NCBI GenBank assembly: GCA_963666895.2
Contig: CAXXNS010000007.1
Coordinates: 12,674 to 76,673 of the forward strand
Direction of reading: 5' to 3'
Length of the DNA stretch: 64,000 nucleotides
Source of the DNA: G963666895 sp963666895
Lineage (GTDB): Bacteria > Desulfobacterota > Desulfovibrionia > Desulfovibrionales > Desulfovibrionaceae
Positions 30,925-40,801 of this stretch are shown here, piece by piece. The notes under the pieces were generated by a model. That model saw only the letters and a program-made list of their open reading frames with translations, was not told where the DNA came from and did not search any database. The translations under genes and the position numbers were made by a program. Positions within the stretch are counted from its first letter, which is position 1; every line of letters begins with the position of its first letter.

Positions 30925-31827
30925 CTAGACCTTCTGGGCGGCTTCCTTGCCCAGGATGCCGGAGGGACGGAAGATGAGGATCAGGACCAGGAGCGCGAAG
31001 GCGAACACGTCCTCGTAGTCCGAGGACACGTAGCCCGTGGCGAAGGCCTCGGTCCAGCCTAGGATCAGGCCGCCGAGCATGGCCCCGGGGATGGAGCCGA
31101 TGCCGCCCAGCACCGCGGCCGTGAAGGCTTTGATGCCGGCGATGAAGCCGATGTAGTAGTTGATCTGCTCCATGTGCGAGGCGATGAGCACCCCGCCCAC
31201 GGCGGCCAGGGCCGAGCCGATGACGAAGGTGGCCGAGATGACCTTGTCCACGGAGATGCCCACCAGCTGGGCCATGCGCCGGTTCTGGGCCGTGGCCCGC
31301 ATGGCCTTGCCCAGCCGGGTGTACTTGATGAACAGGGTCAGGCCCAGGCACATGAGGGCCGTGGTGACCACGATGAAGATCTCGCCCGTGGTGATGATGC
31401 CCTTGAACCCTTCCAGGAAGGTCAGGTCGGGGGTGAGCTTGGCAAAGGGCAGGAACTGCTCGGTCTGGGCCAGCATGACGTAGTTCTGCAGAAAGATGGA
31501 CATGCCGATGGCCGAGATGAGCGGCGACAGCCGGGGCGCGCCGCGCAGGGGCTTGTAGGCGATCTTCTCCACGGTGTAGCCGTAGGCCGCGGACCAGACC
31601 ACGGCGCAGACCATGGCGATGGCCAGGATGGCCATGAGCGGCAGGCCCAGCAGCCCGAACACCCCGGCCGCGATGAGGCCGGTGAAGGCGCCGATCATGT
31701 AGATCTCGCCGTGGGCGAAGTTGATGAGCTCGATGATGCCGTAGACCATGGTGTAGCCCAGGGCGATGAGCGCATAGATGGAGCCCCTGGTCAGGCCTCC
31801 GAAGAAGAGTTCAAAGAAATAGTCCAT
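30925..31827 (-). CDS. livH: Branched-chain amino acid ABC transporter permease LivH
   Basis: A 300-residue permease with about eight helices, of the family's usual length. The conserved segment GLTRGSIYALIALGYTMVYGIIELINFAHGEIYMIGAF is at the N-terminus, and AAVLGGIGSIPGAMLGGLILGWTEAF lies near the end. It heads the livHMGF block. A stable stem-loop separates it from livK, so its expression is likely lower than that of the binding protein. Confidence 0.96.
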   Translation of the reverse strand: MDYFFELFFGGLTRGSIYALIALGYTMVYGIIELINFAHGEIYMIGAFTGLIAAGVFGLLGLPLMAILAIAMVCAVVWSAAYGYTVEKIAYKPLRGAPRLSPLISAIGMSIFLQNYVMLAQTEQFLPFAKLTPDLTFLEGFKGIITTGEIFIVVTTALMCLGLTLFIKYTRLGKAMRATAQNRRMAQLVGISVDKVISATFVIGSALAAVGGVLIASHMEQINYYIGFIAGIKAFTAAVLGGIGSIPGAMLGGLILGWTEAFATGYVSSDYEDVFAFALLVLILIFRPSGILGKEAAQKV

Positions 31828-31852
31828 GACGGGTCGATTCCCGGAAAGAACG

Positions 31853-31884
31853 CCAGGGAACGGGCTCTAAGACCCGTTCCCTGG
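31853..31884 (-). promoter_or_regulatory. Stable intergenic stem-loop between livK and livH
   Basis: CCAGGGAACGGG pairs perfectly with CCCGTTCCCTGG (12 bp) around an 8-base loop. On the minus strand it is followed by only a short T-poor run (GCGTTCTTTCC), so it looks like a partial terminator or an mRNA-stabilising hairpin. It would give more binding protein than membrane components. Confidence 0.65.
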
Positions 31885-31920
31885 GCGGGTTTGTTCAGCG
31901 CGAACGCCGGGTTCGCGTCG

Positions 31921-33114
31921 TTACTTGATCTCTACGTACTTGCCGTCCTGCACCTGGTACATGGAGAAGCCGACGCCCTCGGCGTCACCCTTGGAGTCGA
32001 ACTTGATCTTGCCGACCGGGGTCTCCACGTAGCTGTTGTGCAGCGCGTCGATGATGGCGTCGTACTCGGTGGAGTCGGCCACGTCGATGGCGTTCAGCAG
32101 GGCCAGGGCGGCGGAGTAGGCCTCGGGGAAGAACGGGCCGGGCTCGGCGCCGTACTTGGCCTGATGGTCGGCCAGGGCCTTCTGGTACAGCGGGTTGTCG
32201 GAGAAGTCCTTGGGACCGGAGGCGTAGACGCCCTCGGCGTACTCGCCGGCGACCTTGATGAAGGTGTCGTCCTTCACGCCGTCATCGGAGATGAAGGGGA
32301 TGTCCAGGCCCTTCTTGCGCATCTGGGAGACGATCTTGGAGGCCTCGGGATGGTAGCCGCCGAAGATGACGCCGTCAGCGCCGGCGTTCTTGATCTTCTG
32401 GACCACGGCGGAGTAGTCCACCGCGCCCGGGGTCACGCCCTCGAACAGGGCCACGTCGATGCCGTCGGTCTCCTCGATGAACTGCTGGGCGAAGGTGGCG
32501 AAGCCCTTGCCGTAGTCACCCTTGTCGTGGATCACGGCGATGTTCTTCAGGCCCAGGGATTGGGCGAAGGACACGCCCAGGGCGGCCTGCGCGTCGTCGG
32601 AGGCGATGGTGCGGAAGAAGTTCGGGTACTCGCCGGACTGGGTCAGCGGCGGGTTGGTGGCGGACGGGCTCATGACCACGATCTTGGAGTCCAGCCAGAT
32701 CGGCAGGGCGGCCTTGGTGGCGCCGGAGCAGATGTGGCCGATGACCACGGTCACGCCCTCGGACAGCAGCTTGGTGGCGGCGCTGGTGGCCACCTCGGGC
32801 TTGCACTGGTCGTCCTGGGGAACGACCTTGACCATCATGCCGTCGATGCCGCCGGCGGCGTTGATGTCCGCGACCACCAGCTCGGCGGCGTTGATGCTGG
32901 GCAGGCCGTAGGAGGCCAGGTCGCCGGAGTGGGCACCGGCAACGCCCAGAACGATCTCGCCCTTGGCTTCCTCGGCCGCGGGAGCCTCGGCAGCGGGAGC
33001 GGCTTCTTCAGCAGCCTTTTCCTCGGCCGCGGGTTTTTCCTCACCACCGCCGCAACCGGCGACCAGGAAAGCGGCCAGGGCCAGCGCCAACAGCAAGACG
33101 ATCCATTTTCTCAT
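31921..33114 (-). CDS. livK: Branched-chain amino acid ABC transporter substrate-binding lipoprotein
   Basis: A 397-residue periplasmic binding protein anchored as a lipoprotein. The start at ATG 33114, behind GAGGAGG, gives the signal MRKWIVLLLALALAAFLVAGC with lipidated Cys21. An Ala/Glu-rich linker (~residues 25-52) tethers the domain. The type-1 periplasmic fold begins at GEIVLGVAGAHSGDLASYG. It feeds ligand to the livHM permease. Leu/Ile/Val is the usual substrate, but this family also includes other amino acid and amide binders, so specificity is inferred. Confidence 0.93.
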   Translation of the reverse strand: MRKWIVLLLALALAAFLVAGCGGGEEKPAAEEKAAEEAAPAAEAPAAEEAKGEIVLGVAGAHSGDLASYGLPSINAAELVVADINAAGGIDGMMVKVVPQDDQCKPEVATSAATKLLSEGVTVVIGHICSGATKAALPIWLDSKIVVMSPSATNPPLTQSGEYPNFFRTIASDDAQAALGVSFAQSLGLKNIAVIHDKGDYGKGFATFAQQFIEETDGIDVALFEGVTPGAVDYSAVVQKIKNAGADGVIFGGYHPEASKIVSQMRKKGLDIPFISDDGVKDDTFIKVAGEYAEGVYASGPKDFSDNPLYQKALADHQAKYGAEPGPFFPEAYSAALALLNAIDVADSTEYDAIIDALHNSYVETPVGKIKFDSKGDAEGVGFSMYQVQDGKYVEIK

Positions 33115-33239
33115 GACTTCCTCCTCGAAAACAGTGGAGTTCCAACAAGTAGGCACAGTTGCCAGTATCTCCCCCCGCCGGACGAAACCACCTTCCCAAG
33201 AGGCCGCCCGACGTGGCGCATCAATGCTCAAAGTGGGGT

Positions 33240-33269
33240 ACTTTAGTGAGAAAAGTCCAGCCTTGTCAA
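33240..33269 (-). promoter_or_regulatory. Promoter of the livKHMGF operon
   Basis: On the minus strand a perfect TTGACA (33264-33269) is followed after 18 bases by TAAAGT (33240-33245). The leader to livK is about 120 bases. This is a sigma-70 type promoter judged from the two hexamers only. Confidence 0.55.
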
Positions 33270-33303
33270 CAAACTGGGCGTTGCAGGCCGGTCCTGAAAA
33301 TCC

Positions 33304-33930
33304 CTAGGGATTCCCGCTTTCTGCCGCACCCGGCTCCGTGTTCTCCAACTCCGCGCGCGCCTGTTCCTTGAGATCGTCGAATCCCTCCAGGTCCAGCACC
33401 GAGGAAAAGGCCTCGGCCGCTCCCTCGGCGTCCCCCACGCGGTACTTGAGGAGCACGGCCAGGTTGTAGCGGGCGTAGCCGTCCGCGGGATCGACCTCGA
33501 TGATCCGGCGCAGCGCCTCGGCCGCGTCCTCGTTCTTTTCCATCTGGAAATACATGGACGACAGCCTGTGCAGGGCCGGGATGTCCTCTCCGGCCTGCTC
33601 CCGGACCTGGGCCAGCCAGCCCAGGGCCGCTTCCTCGTCCTGGCGCATGAGCTGGATCTCGGCCAACTGGAACAGGGCCTCCAGGTCGGCGGGGTTCTCG
33701 CCCACCCGCTCCTGCAGGGCCTCCATCATCTGGCGCACCGCGTCCATGTCCATGCCCTGCCCGGCCATGCCCTCCTGGGCGCCGTGGCTGTGGGTCTGGA
33801 CCTGCTTCTGCATGCCGGGATTCTGGAGCCGGTAGATCAGGGAGCCCACGAAGATGGCGGCCAGTCCCAGGGCCACCACGACGAGGGCGGCCTTGCGGCC
33901 CTTGTTCCCGTTCATGGCGTCAGTGGTCAT
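33304..33930 (-). CDS. TPR protein of the cytochrome c maturation locus (CcmI/NrfG-like)
   Basis: A 208-residue inner-membrane protein. A single N-terminal helix (residues ~14-34) is followed by a Gln/His/Met-rich linker and then three or four tetratricopeptide repeats facing the periplasm (for example NPADLEALFQLAEIQLMRQDEEAALGWLAQVREQ). ATG 33930, with GGAGG twelve bases upstream, overlaps the ccmD stop by 11 bases. In other Ccm systems the TPR protein CcmI/CcmH-C holds apocytochrome for haem ligation. That role is likely here, especially as no ccmG or ccmH follows. Confidence 0.82.
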   Translation of the reverse strand: MTTDAMNGNKGRKAALVVVALGLAAIFVGSLIYRLQNPGMQKQVQTHSHGAQEGMAGQGMDMDAVRQMMEALQERVGENPADLEALFQLAEIQLMRQDEEAALGWLAQVREQAGEDIPALHRLSSMYFQMEKNEDAAEALRRIIEVDPADGYARYNLAVLLKYRVGDAEGAAEAFSSVLDLEGFDDLKEQARAELENTEPGAAESGNP

Positions 33931-34054
33931 GGCTCAGGGCCTCCAGTTGCTTGACCCGCTGCGACAGGCGGCGCGAGCGGACGGCCAGGAAGGCGGCATA
34001 GCCGACCAGCCCGGCCCAGAAGGCCACGTTGGCGGCCACGAGATATCCGTTCAT
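33920..34054 (-). CDS. ccmD: Haem exporter small subunit CcmD
   Basis: A 44-residue protein consisting of one membrane helix (ANVAFWAGLVGYAAFLAV) followed by a basic, coil-forming tail (RSRRLSQRVKQLEALSHDH). That is the architecture of CcmD, which helps release holo-CcmE from CcmABC. ATG 34054 overlaps the ccmC stop by four bases. Sequence conservation in this family is low, so the assignment rests on size, topology and position. Confidence 0.85.
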   Translation of the reverse strand: MNGYLVAANVAFWAGLVGYAAFLAVRSRRLSQRVKQLEALSHDH

Positions 34055-34755
34055 GACGATGCTCCCTTGCTGTAGTCGTTGGCCCCCGGGGCCTCCATCT
34101 GCCTGGCGAACTCGGCCGAAATCAGGGCCTCGGACCTGCGCTGGCGGGCGCGGATGAGCAAAAAGGTCAGCCAGACCAAGCCCATGGCGGCCAGGCCCAC
34201 GAACACGGTGTTCCACATCTCCGGGGTCATGCCCGAGGACTTGCGGGCCGTGTCGGCCGGATGCACCCCGCCCCACAGGGTGGTGGCGAAGAAGACCAGG
34301 GGCACGTCCAGGAAGGCCACCACGCCCACGGCCGCGCAGACCAGCCCCTTGCGCTCGCGTCCGATGGGAGCGGCCCTGAGCACCAGATACCCGGCGTACA
34401 CGTACCACATGATGAGCGCGGTGGTCAGCTTGGGGTCCCACAGCCACCAGTGGCCCCACTCGGCCCGGGCCCAGAGCGAGCCTGTGACCAGGACCATGCC
34501 CGCGAAGAGCACGCCCAGCTCGGCCGCGGCCGCGGCCAAGGCGTCCATGCCCGGGGAGCGCTTGAACAGGTAGGCCAGGCTGGCCACGAAGACCACCAAA
34601 AAGCTGACCAGGGCCCACCAGGCCAGGGGCAGGTGGAGGTAGAATACCTTCTGCACCAGTCCGGACTGGGCCACCGGCGCGTAGAGCCAGATCACGGCCT
34701 GCTGTCCGGCCAGTCCGGCCACGGCGGCCAGGGCCAAGATCGAAGTCTTGTTCAT
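34051..34755 (-). CDS. ccmC: Haem transfer protein CcmC
   Basis: A 234-residue membrane protein with six helices that loads haem onto CcmE. The WWD motif is seen as EWGHWWLWDPKLTTALIMW, and periplasmic haem-ligand histidines occur in FYLHLPLAWWA and GGVHPADT. The start at ATG 34755 (MNKTSILALAAVAG), behind AGAGGAT, is preferred over the in-frame ATG nine codons upstream, which would overlap ccmB. It lies four bases after ccmB and overlaps ccmD. Confidence 0.95.
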   Translation of the reverse strand: MNKTSILALAAVAGLAGQQAVIWLYAPVAQSGLVQKVFYLHLPLAWWALVSFLVVFVASLAYLFKRSPGMDALAAAAAELGVLFAGMVLVTGSLWARAEWGHWWLWDPKLTTALIMWYVYAGYLVLRAAPIGRERKGLVCAAVGVVAFLDVPLVFFATTLWGGVHPADTARKSSGMTPEMWNTVFVGLAAMGLVWLTFLLIRARQRRSEALISAEFARQMEAPGANDYSKGASS

Positions 34756-34759
34756 GAAA

Positions 34760-35437
34760 TCAATCCTCTCCGGTATAAACAAAGGGGAACAGCAACATGC
34801 CCGCTCCCCCGAACAAACAGTCGAAGGCCAGGACCAGACCCAGCCAGGAGGCGGTGTCTCCGGTGTCCAGGCCGGAGAAGACCGTGCCGAACAGGGTGAT
34901 GGCCCCCAGGAGCACGGGCACCAGCAGGGGAAACACGATCACCGTGAGCAGGGATTCCCGGGCCGCCTGCCCCTGGCCCAACGCGCCCAGCAGGCTGCCC
35001 ACGGCCACCAGCCCGGCGTCGGCCGCGGGCACGGTCACCAGCAGGAGCCACAGGGGACCGCGCAAATCCTGGCCCAGGAACACGGCCACTGCGGGCAGGA
35101 ACACGGCCTGGGACACCAGCAGCAGGCTGAACCCGGCCAGGGCCTTGCCCAGCCAGACCGCGTGCACCGGCGCGGGCGAGGTCAGCAGGCCAAGCCGGGC
35201 CTGGGCCGCCTCTTCCAGAGAGAAGAGGTCGTTGAACACCAGGACCAGGCCGAAGGCCGAGGCCAGCCAGAAGATGGTGGCCGCGGCCCTGGGCGGCACG
35301 GCCGCGCCTTCCGCGTAGGCCAGTGAGAACAGAAAGATGAGCACCAGGCCCAGGAGCACGGCCTGGACCAGCCCCTGCCCGCCGGACAGGGAAAGTCGCA
35401 GGTCCTTTCCGGCCAGGGCCAGGGCGCGGCTCAGCAT
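34760..35437 (-). CDS. ccmB: Haem exporter membrane subunit CcmB
   Basis: A 225-residue permease-like protein with six helices that, with CcmA, CcmC and CcmD, forms the ABC-type complex releasing haem-loaded CcmE. The AGKDLRLSLSGGQGL opening and the FNDLFSLEEAAQARLGLLTSPAPVHAVWLGK loop are family hallmarks. It overlaps ccmA by seven bases and is followed by ccmC after four bases. Confidence 0.94.
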   Translation of the reverse strand: MLSRALALAGKDLRLSLSGGQGLVQAVLLGLVLIFLFSLAYAEGAAVPPRAAATIFWLASAFGLVLVFNDLFSLEEAAQARLGLLTSPAPVHAVWLGKALAGFSLLLVSQAVFLPAVAVFLGQDLRGPLWLLLVTVPAADAGLVAVGSLLGALGQGQAARESLLTVIVFPLLVPVLLGAITLFGTVFSGLDTGDTASWLGLVLAFDCLFGGAGMLLFPFVYTGED

Positions 35438-36128
35438 GCGCCCTCCTCCACAGCCTCGGCCACCGGTTCCGCCAATACGCCCGAAGGAACGTACTCGCCC
35501 ACCGGGCCCAGCCAGGACACCGCGCTGCCCTCCAGGACCAGGACCCGGTCGGCCAGGGCGCGGTCGGACTCGAAGCGGTGGGAGACCCAGACCAGGGACG
35601 CGCCGCGCTGACGGAAGGCGGCCAATTCGCGCTTGAGCAGGGCCCGGGACGGGGCGTCCAGTCCGGTGTCCGGCTCGTCCAGGAAGAGCAGCTCGGGCTC
35701 GATGAGAAAGAGCCGGGCCAGGGACAGCCGCTGGGCCATGCCCCGGGAAAAGGTTCCGGCCGGTTCCTCGGCCGCGCGCAACAGCCCGACCCGGTCCAGG
35801 ATGGCGTCCAGCCCGGTCCGGTCCACGCCCGTCTTGTACATGCGGGCCCAGAAGGCCAGGTTGGCCCGGGCCGTGAGACCCGGATAAAGGAAGGTGGCGT
35901 GCCCCAGGAAGGCGCTGCGCTCAGGGTCGGCCCGGTTGTCCACGCTCCCGGCCGTGGCCCGGGACAGCCCGGCCATGACCTTGAGCAGGGTGGACTTGCC
36001 CGCGCCGTTGGGGCCGAGCACCAGCAGGGTCTCGCCCCGGCCCAGGTCCAGGTCCACGCCCTTGAACACGAGCTTGTCGCCGTAGAACTTGGCCACCCGC
36101 GCCAGGCTGAGGAGCGGACCGGATTCCG

Positions 36129-36132
<4 letters not shown>
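35431..36132 (-). CDS. ccmA: Haem exporter ATPase CcmA
   Basis: A 233-residue ABC ATPase that powers CcmE release. Walker A is GPNGAGKSTLLKVMAG, the signature TFSRGMAQRLSLARLFL and Walker B LLFLDEPDTGLD. The start is GTG 36132, overlapping the ccmF stop (GTGA) and following an AGGAAGAG site. The frame is open 22 codons further upstream but that stretch lies inside ccmF and shows no ABC sequence. Confidence 0.94.
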
Positions 36133-38018
<1,886 letters not shown>

Positions 38019-38114
38019 AGGGTCTCCTTGTGCGATACGTTGCGCGCTCACTCCGGAACGGGTGAGAGTAATTCCTGCCGGGCCCGATGACAAGGCCGGG
38101 GCAAGAAAACCCGT

Positions 38115-38525
38115 CTAGGAGTCCTGACGCTGTTCCTCGTACTTGGACGGGCACTTGGTGGTCAACTGGACGGCCTTGAACGTCCCGTTCTCCAGGCTGC
38201 CCTTGATGATGACCTCCGACCCGGGAGCAAAGGTGTCCGGGATGGCCCCGGTAAAGTCCACGGGCAGGACCGCGTCGGGCGCCTGCTCGTCGTAGACCAG
38301 AAATTCCAGGCTCAGGTTGTCGGACCCGCGCACAAGCCCCTCCTCGGCCACCTTGCCGTAGAGCCGCAGCTTGACCATGCCCTCGGAGCCCTTGTCCAGG
38401 GCCTGGGCCACGGTCAGGGTGGGCGTGGAGCCCTGGGCGATGCCCGAAACCAGCAGGTAGCCCAACCCGCCCAGCAGCAGGACCAGGGCCACCACGTAAA
38501 CGGCCTTGTTGTTCTTTCCGGCCAT
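38115..38525 (-). CDS. ccmE: Haem chaperone CcmE, CxxxY variant
   Basis: A 136-residue periplasmic haem chaperone with one N-terminal membrane anchor (residues ~8-30) and an OB-fold beta barrel. In the usual family the haem is bound covalently by His in an HxxxY motif. Here the equivalent position is Cys125 in CPSKY (Cys125 and Tyr129). This CxxxY form is known from Desulfovibrio and archaea and goes with loss of CcmG and CcmH. The start ATG 38525 has an AGAGGAAC site that abuts the palindromic repeat. ccmF begins 96 bases downstream. Confidence 0.93.
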   Translation of the reverse strand: MAGKNNKAVYVVALVLLLGGLGYLLVSGIAQGSTPTLTVAQALDKGSEGMVKLRLYGKVAEEGLVRGSDNLSLEFLVYDEQAPDAVLPVDFTGAIPDTFAPGSEVIIKGSLENGTFKAVQLTTKCPSKYEEQRQDS

Positions 38526-38536
38526 GTGTTCCTCTT

Positions 38537-38684
38537 CAGGCTGTTGAAAAACGGCAATCTGCTGCGTTGCTTCAAAAAGTTCAAACCCTCGCGTACGCAA
38601 AGTACGCGTCGGTCTTAAACTTTTTTTGCGCCTTGCATCTCACCATTTTTGAGCAGCCTGCATTTTTGATTTTTCAACGGACTG
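38537..38684. repeat. Palindromic dispersed repeat, copy A (composite)
   Basis: A 124-bp unit (38537-38660) has ends CAGGCTG and CAGCCTG and a centre TCGCGTAC-gcaa-GTACGCG. It is followed to 38684 by a 24-base fragment that matches the left end of another copy (minus strand CAGTCCGTTGAAAAAT). The fragment touches the stop codon of the CNNM gene. It looks like one element inserted into, or replacing, the rest of an older one. The other end lies next to the ribosome binding site of ccmE. Confidence 0.88.
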
Positions 38685-39746
38685 TTATTCTCCGGCCGGG
38701 GGAGGTTCCTCTCCGACCGTCTGCTTGATCAGTTCCTTGCGCCGCTGGCGCGCCAGTTCGCGCATGTCCACCACCTGGTCGGTTTCGTCCACGATCTCCG
38801 TGCCCAGGATTTCCTCCAGCACGTCCTCCAGGGTGACCACCCCGGCCAGTCCGCCGTACTCGTCCAGGACCGCGAACAAATGAACCCGGCTCTCCAGGAG
38901 GGCGGCCAGGAGCTTGTCCAGGGTCATGCTCTCGAGCACGAACCGGATCTCGCGCATGAGGTCGGACAGCTTGAGGTCGTCGTGGTCGTCGGCCAGGGAC
39001 TCCAGCACCTGGCGGCGGAAGACCACGCCCACGATGTCCTCGGGCTCATCGCCATAGACCGGGATGCGGCTGTGGGGCCAGGTGGCGTGCGAGGTCCGGG
39101 CCTCGGCCACGGTCATGTCCGCGGGCAGGGAGAAGACCACCGTTCGCGGGGTCATGATCTGCTCCACGGTCTTGGTGTCCAGGGTCAGAATATTGCGGAT
39201 GCCCTTCTCTTCGTAGGGCTTGATGATCCCGGCCCTGCGGGTGAGCGTGACCATGGCCCGGATGTCGTCCTCGGTGTGCTCCACACGCTTGCCGCGGCCG
39301 CGCACCAGCCTGCCGATCCATCCGGCGGCCCAGATGGCGGGCAGGAACACGACGACCAGGAAACGCATGATCCCGGCCAGCCCGGGGGCCAGATTCCGGG
39401 AATAGACCACGCCCACGATCTTGGGCAGGATTTCGGAAAAAATGAGAATGATCAGGGTGAAGCCGAAGGCGAACCAGACCAGGTGGTCCTCGCCGAACAT
39501 GGAACCCCAGGCCGCTCCGGCCAGGGCCGCGCCCACGGTGTGGGCCACGGTGTTCAGGGTCAGGATGGCCGTGATGGGCTCTTCCACGTTGTTGCGGAGA
39601 TTCTCCAGCAGCAGGCCCGAGGCCCGGCCGTCCTTCTTGAGCCGCTCCACCAGGCTCCAGGGAAAGGAATAGAGCACGGCTTCCGAGATGGAGCAGAAGG
39701 CGGACACGAGGGTCGCGACGGCGATGGCCAGGATGAGTTCGATCAT
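38685..39746 (-). CDS. CNNM/CBS-domain membrane protein (HlyC/CorC family)
   Basis: A 353-residue inner-membrane protein. The CNNM domain (residues ~1-165) has three or four helices, with SAFCSISEAVLYS early and LIFSEILPKIVGVVYSRNLAPG later. A CBS pair follows (from about 200: VEQIMTPRTVVFSLP ... DEYGGLAGVVTLEDVLEEILG). There is no CorC_HlyC C-terminal domain of usual size; the protein ends in a charged tail. Relatives transport or sense Mg2+/Co2+ or other divalent cations; true substrate is unknown. It is upstream of ccmE but separated by the repeat. Confidence 0.88.
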   Translation of the reverse strand: MIELILAIAVATLVSAFCSISEAVLYSFPWSLVERLKKDGRASGLLLENLRNNVEEPITAILTLNTVAHTVGAALAGAAWGSMFGEDHLVWFAFGFTLIILIFSEILPKIVGVVYSRNLAPGLAGIMRFLVVVFLPAIWAAGWIGRLVRGRGKRVEHTEDDIRAMVTLTRRAGIIKPYEEKGIRNILTLDTKTVEQIMTPRTVVFSLPADMTVAEARTSHATWPHSRIPVYGDEPEDIVGVVFRRQVLESLADDHDDLKLSDLMREIRFVLESMTLDKLLAALLESRVHLFAVLDEYGGLAGVVTLEDVLEEILGTEIVDETDQVVDMRELARQRRKELIKQTVGEEPPPAGE

Positions 39747-39935
39747 CGGGTGCGTTTGAGCAGGGGCGGGTGCGGCGGCCCGGCCCGGTCACTCTTCATG
39801 AATGTTTAGCAGATGGCGACAAGGGGCGCAACCGGAAGGAGACTATCACTTTGAGGTTGCCTCTGCCATACTGACAAGTTGCCAAATCCCAATTCGGACC
39901 AAGGGTAAAACAAATAACAGCAATTAAAAACACCA

Positions 39936-39964
39936 TTGAAAGTCGACGTGATATAGAATAATAT
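39936..39964 (+). promoter_or_regulatory. Promoter of the AT-rich small gene
   Basis: TTGAAA (39936-39941) and TAATAT (39959-39964) are exactly 17 bases apart, a good sigma-70 promoter, 48 bases before the ATG of the 104-residue protein. Confidence 0.5.
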
Positions 39965-40011
39965 ACAAAACTATCCTCCTAAATTAGAATAGGTCGCCGA
40001 GGGGAAGAATA

Positions 40012-40326
40012 ATGAACAAAGCTATTTATAAAGGGTTGGTCGGGATAGCATCTGCCGGTGTTATAGGACTTATTGGCATTATATTTGTTACGTTGCGCAG
40101 TAAATTTATAAAAAAGCAGCCTGATGACCACGTGGAAGATGTAAGTATCGACGTTTCCTCTTTACATTTTTTTGGCGATGAAAAAGACAGACATTATTTA
40201 AACGAAATTGAGGACATTGAATTTTATATTAAGCTATTCGAGTTAAATAAAAAATTTCAAGATAATGAAATCACGCTGAATCAATACAAACACCTATCAA
40301 AAAAATTAATCAATAACTTTAAATAA
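40012..40326 (+). CDS. Small single-pass membrane protein of unknown function (SHOCT-like C-terminus)
   Basis: A 104-residue protein. An N-terminal helix (VGIASAGVIGLIGIIFVTL, residues ~10-28) is followed by a basic stop-transfer (RSKFIKKQ) and an acidic middle. The C-terminal helical segment FYIKLFELNKKFQDNEITLNQYKHLSKKL resembles the short SHOCT-type domain found at the ends of membrane proteins. GAGGGG lies before ATG 40012 and a promoter is visible. Codon use is AT-rich, unlike the genome around it. No function can be assigned. Confidence 0.65.
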   Translation: MNKAIYKGLVGIASAGVIGLIGIIFVTLRSKFIKKQPDDHVEDVSIDVSSLHFFGDEKDRHYLNEIEDIEFYIKLFELNKKFQDNEITLNQYKHLSKKLINNFK

Positions 40327-40461
40327 CTTTTGCATATCTATTCAACGCTTAATTCCATATCTTTCCTGACCATAACATGTATAAGCAAAATAGTTTAATA
40401 AAAATATAGTGAATGATTGAAAAAATGGCCTATCAGATTTGATTGTCTGCGTGGAGGAGCT

Positions 40462-40743
40462 ATGGAAAAAGGATTTAAGGGGGTGTTGCTGCTTATTCTA
40501 AGCTCGGCAAGCATACTCGGAACAATTAAATACTATGACTTCTGCTGGAAGAAAAAATCAGAAGAAATGTCTGAATGGGAACTTAAAAACCACATTAAAT
40601 CATTAGCTAAATCTGGCGTTGGGATTGGGATTGGATTCTTTCTTATATGTGTGCTTGCGAACCAAATAATGATTTCAACATTGGCCATTGGACCCATATT
40701 TGTATCAGTGTCAATGCTCGTATGGAAGACATACAAAATGTAA
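40462..40743 (+). CDS. Small two-helix membrane protein of unknown function
   Basis: A 93-residue protein of the AT-rich island. The start at ATG 40462 (MEKGFKGVLLLILSSASILG) follows GGAGG; the open frame reaches 15 codons further back to an ATG without such a site. One helix spans residues ~6-23 and one or two more lie in GVGIGIGFFLICVLANQ and TLAIGPIFVSVSMLVW. The intervening loop is charged (KKKSEEMSEWELKNHIKSLAKS). It follows the 104-residue protein in the same direction after 135 bases. No similarity is recognised. Confidence 0.6.
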   Translation: MEKGFKGVLLLILSSASILGTIKYYDFCWKKKSEEMSEWELKNHIKSLAKSGVGIGIGFFLICVLANQIMISTLAIGPIFVSVSMLVWKTYKM

Positions 40744-40801
40744 CGGATTTAAATTCATTTTCGCATGCTCAATCGTTAGCGAAACCGCCTAGCGCGAGGC
40801 C

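Larger units (their letters stand above)
39840..40760. other. AT-rich island with two small membrane-protein genes
   Basis: About 900 bases are markedly AT-rich compared with the GC-rich flanks, with runs such as AAAAATTAATC and TTTAATAAAAATATAG. The change is abrupt near 39840 and near 40770. The codons of the two small genes inside end in A or T. No transposase, integrase, direct repeat or tRNA gene was seen at the borders. The composition suggests horizontal acquisition. Confidence 0.75.

Noticed and set aside
33285..33310. Short TCCCTAGGGA palindrome after the TPR gene as a terminator
   Set aside because: The stem is only five base pairs and there is no T-run on the minus strand.
40744..40801. 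Attachment site at the right border of the AT-rich island
   Set aside because: No direct repeat matching the left border near 39840 was found, so there is no support for site-specific integration.
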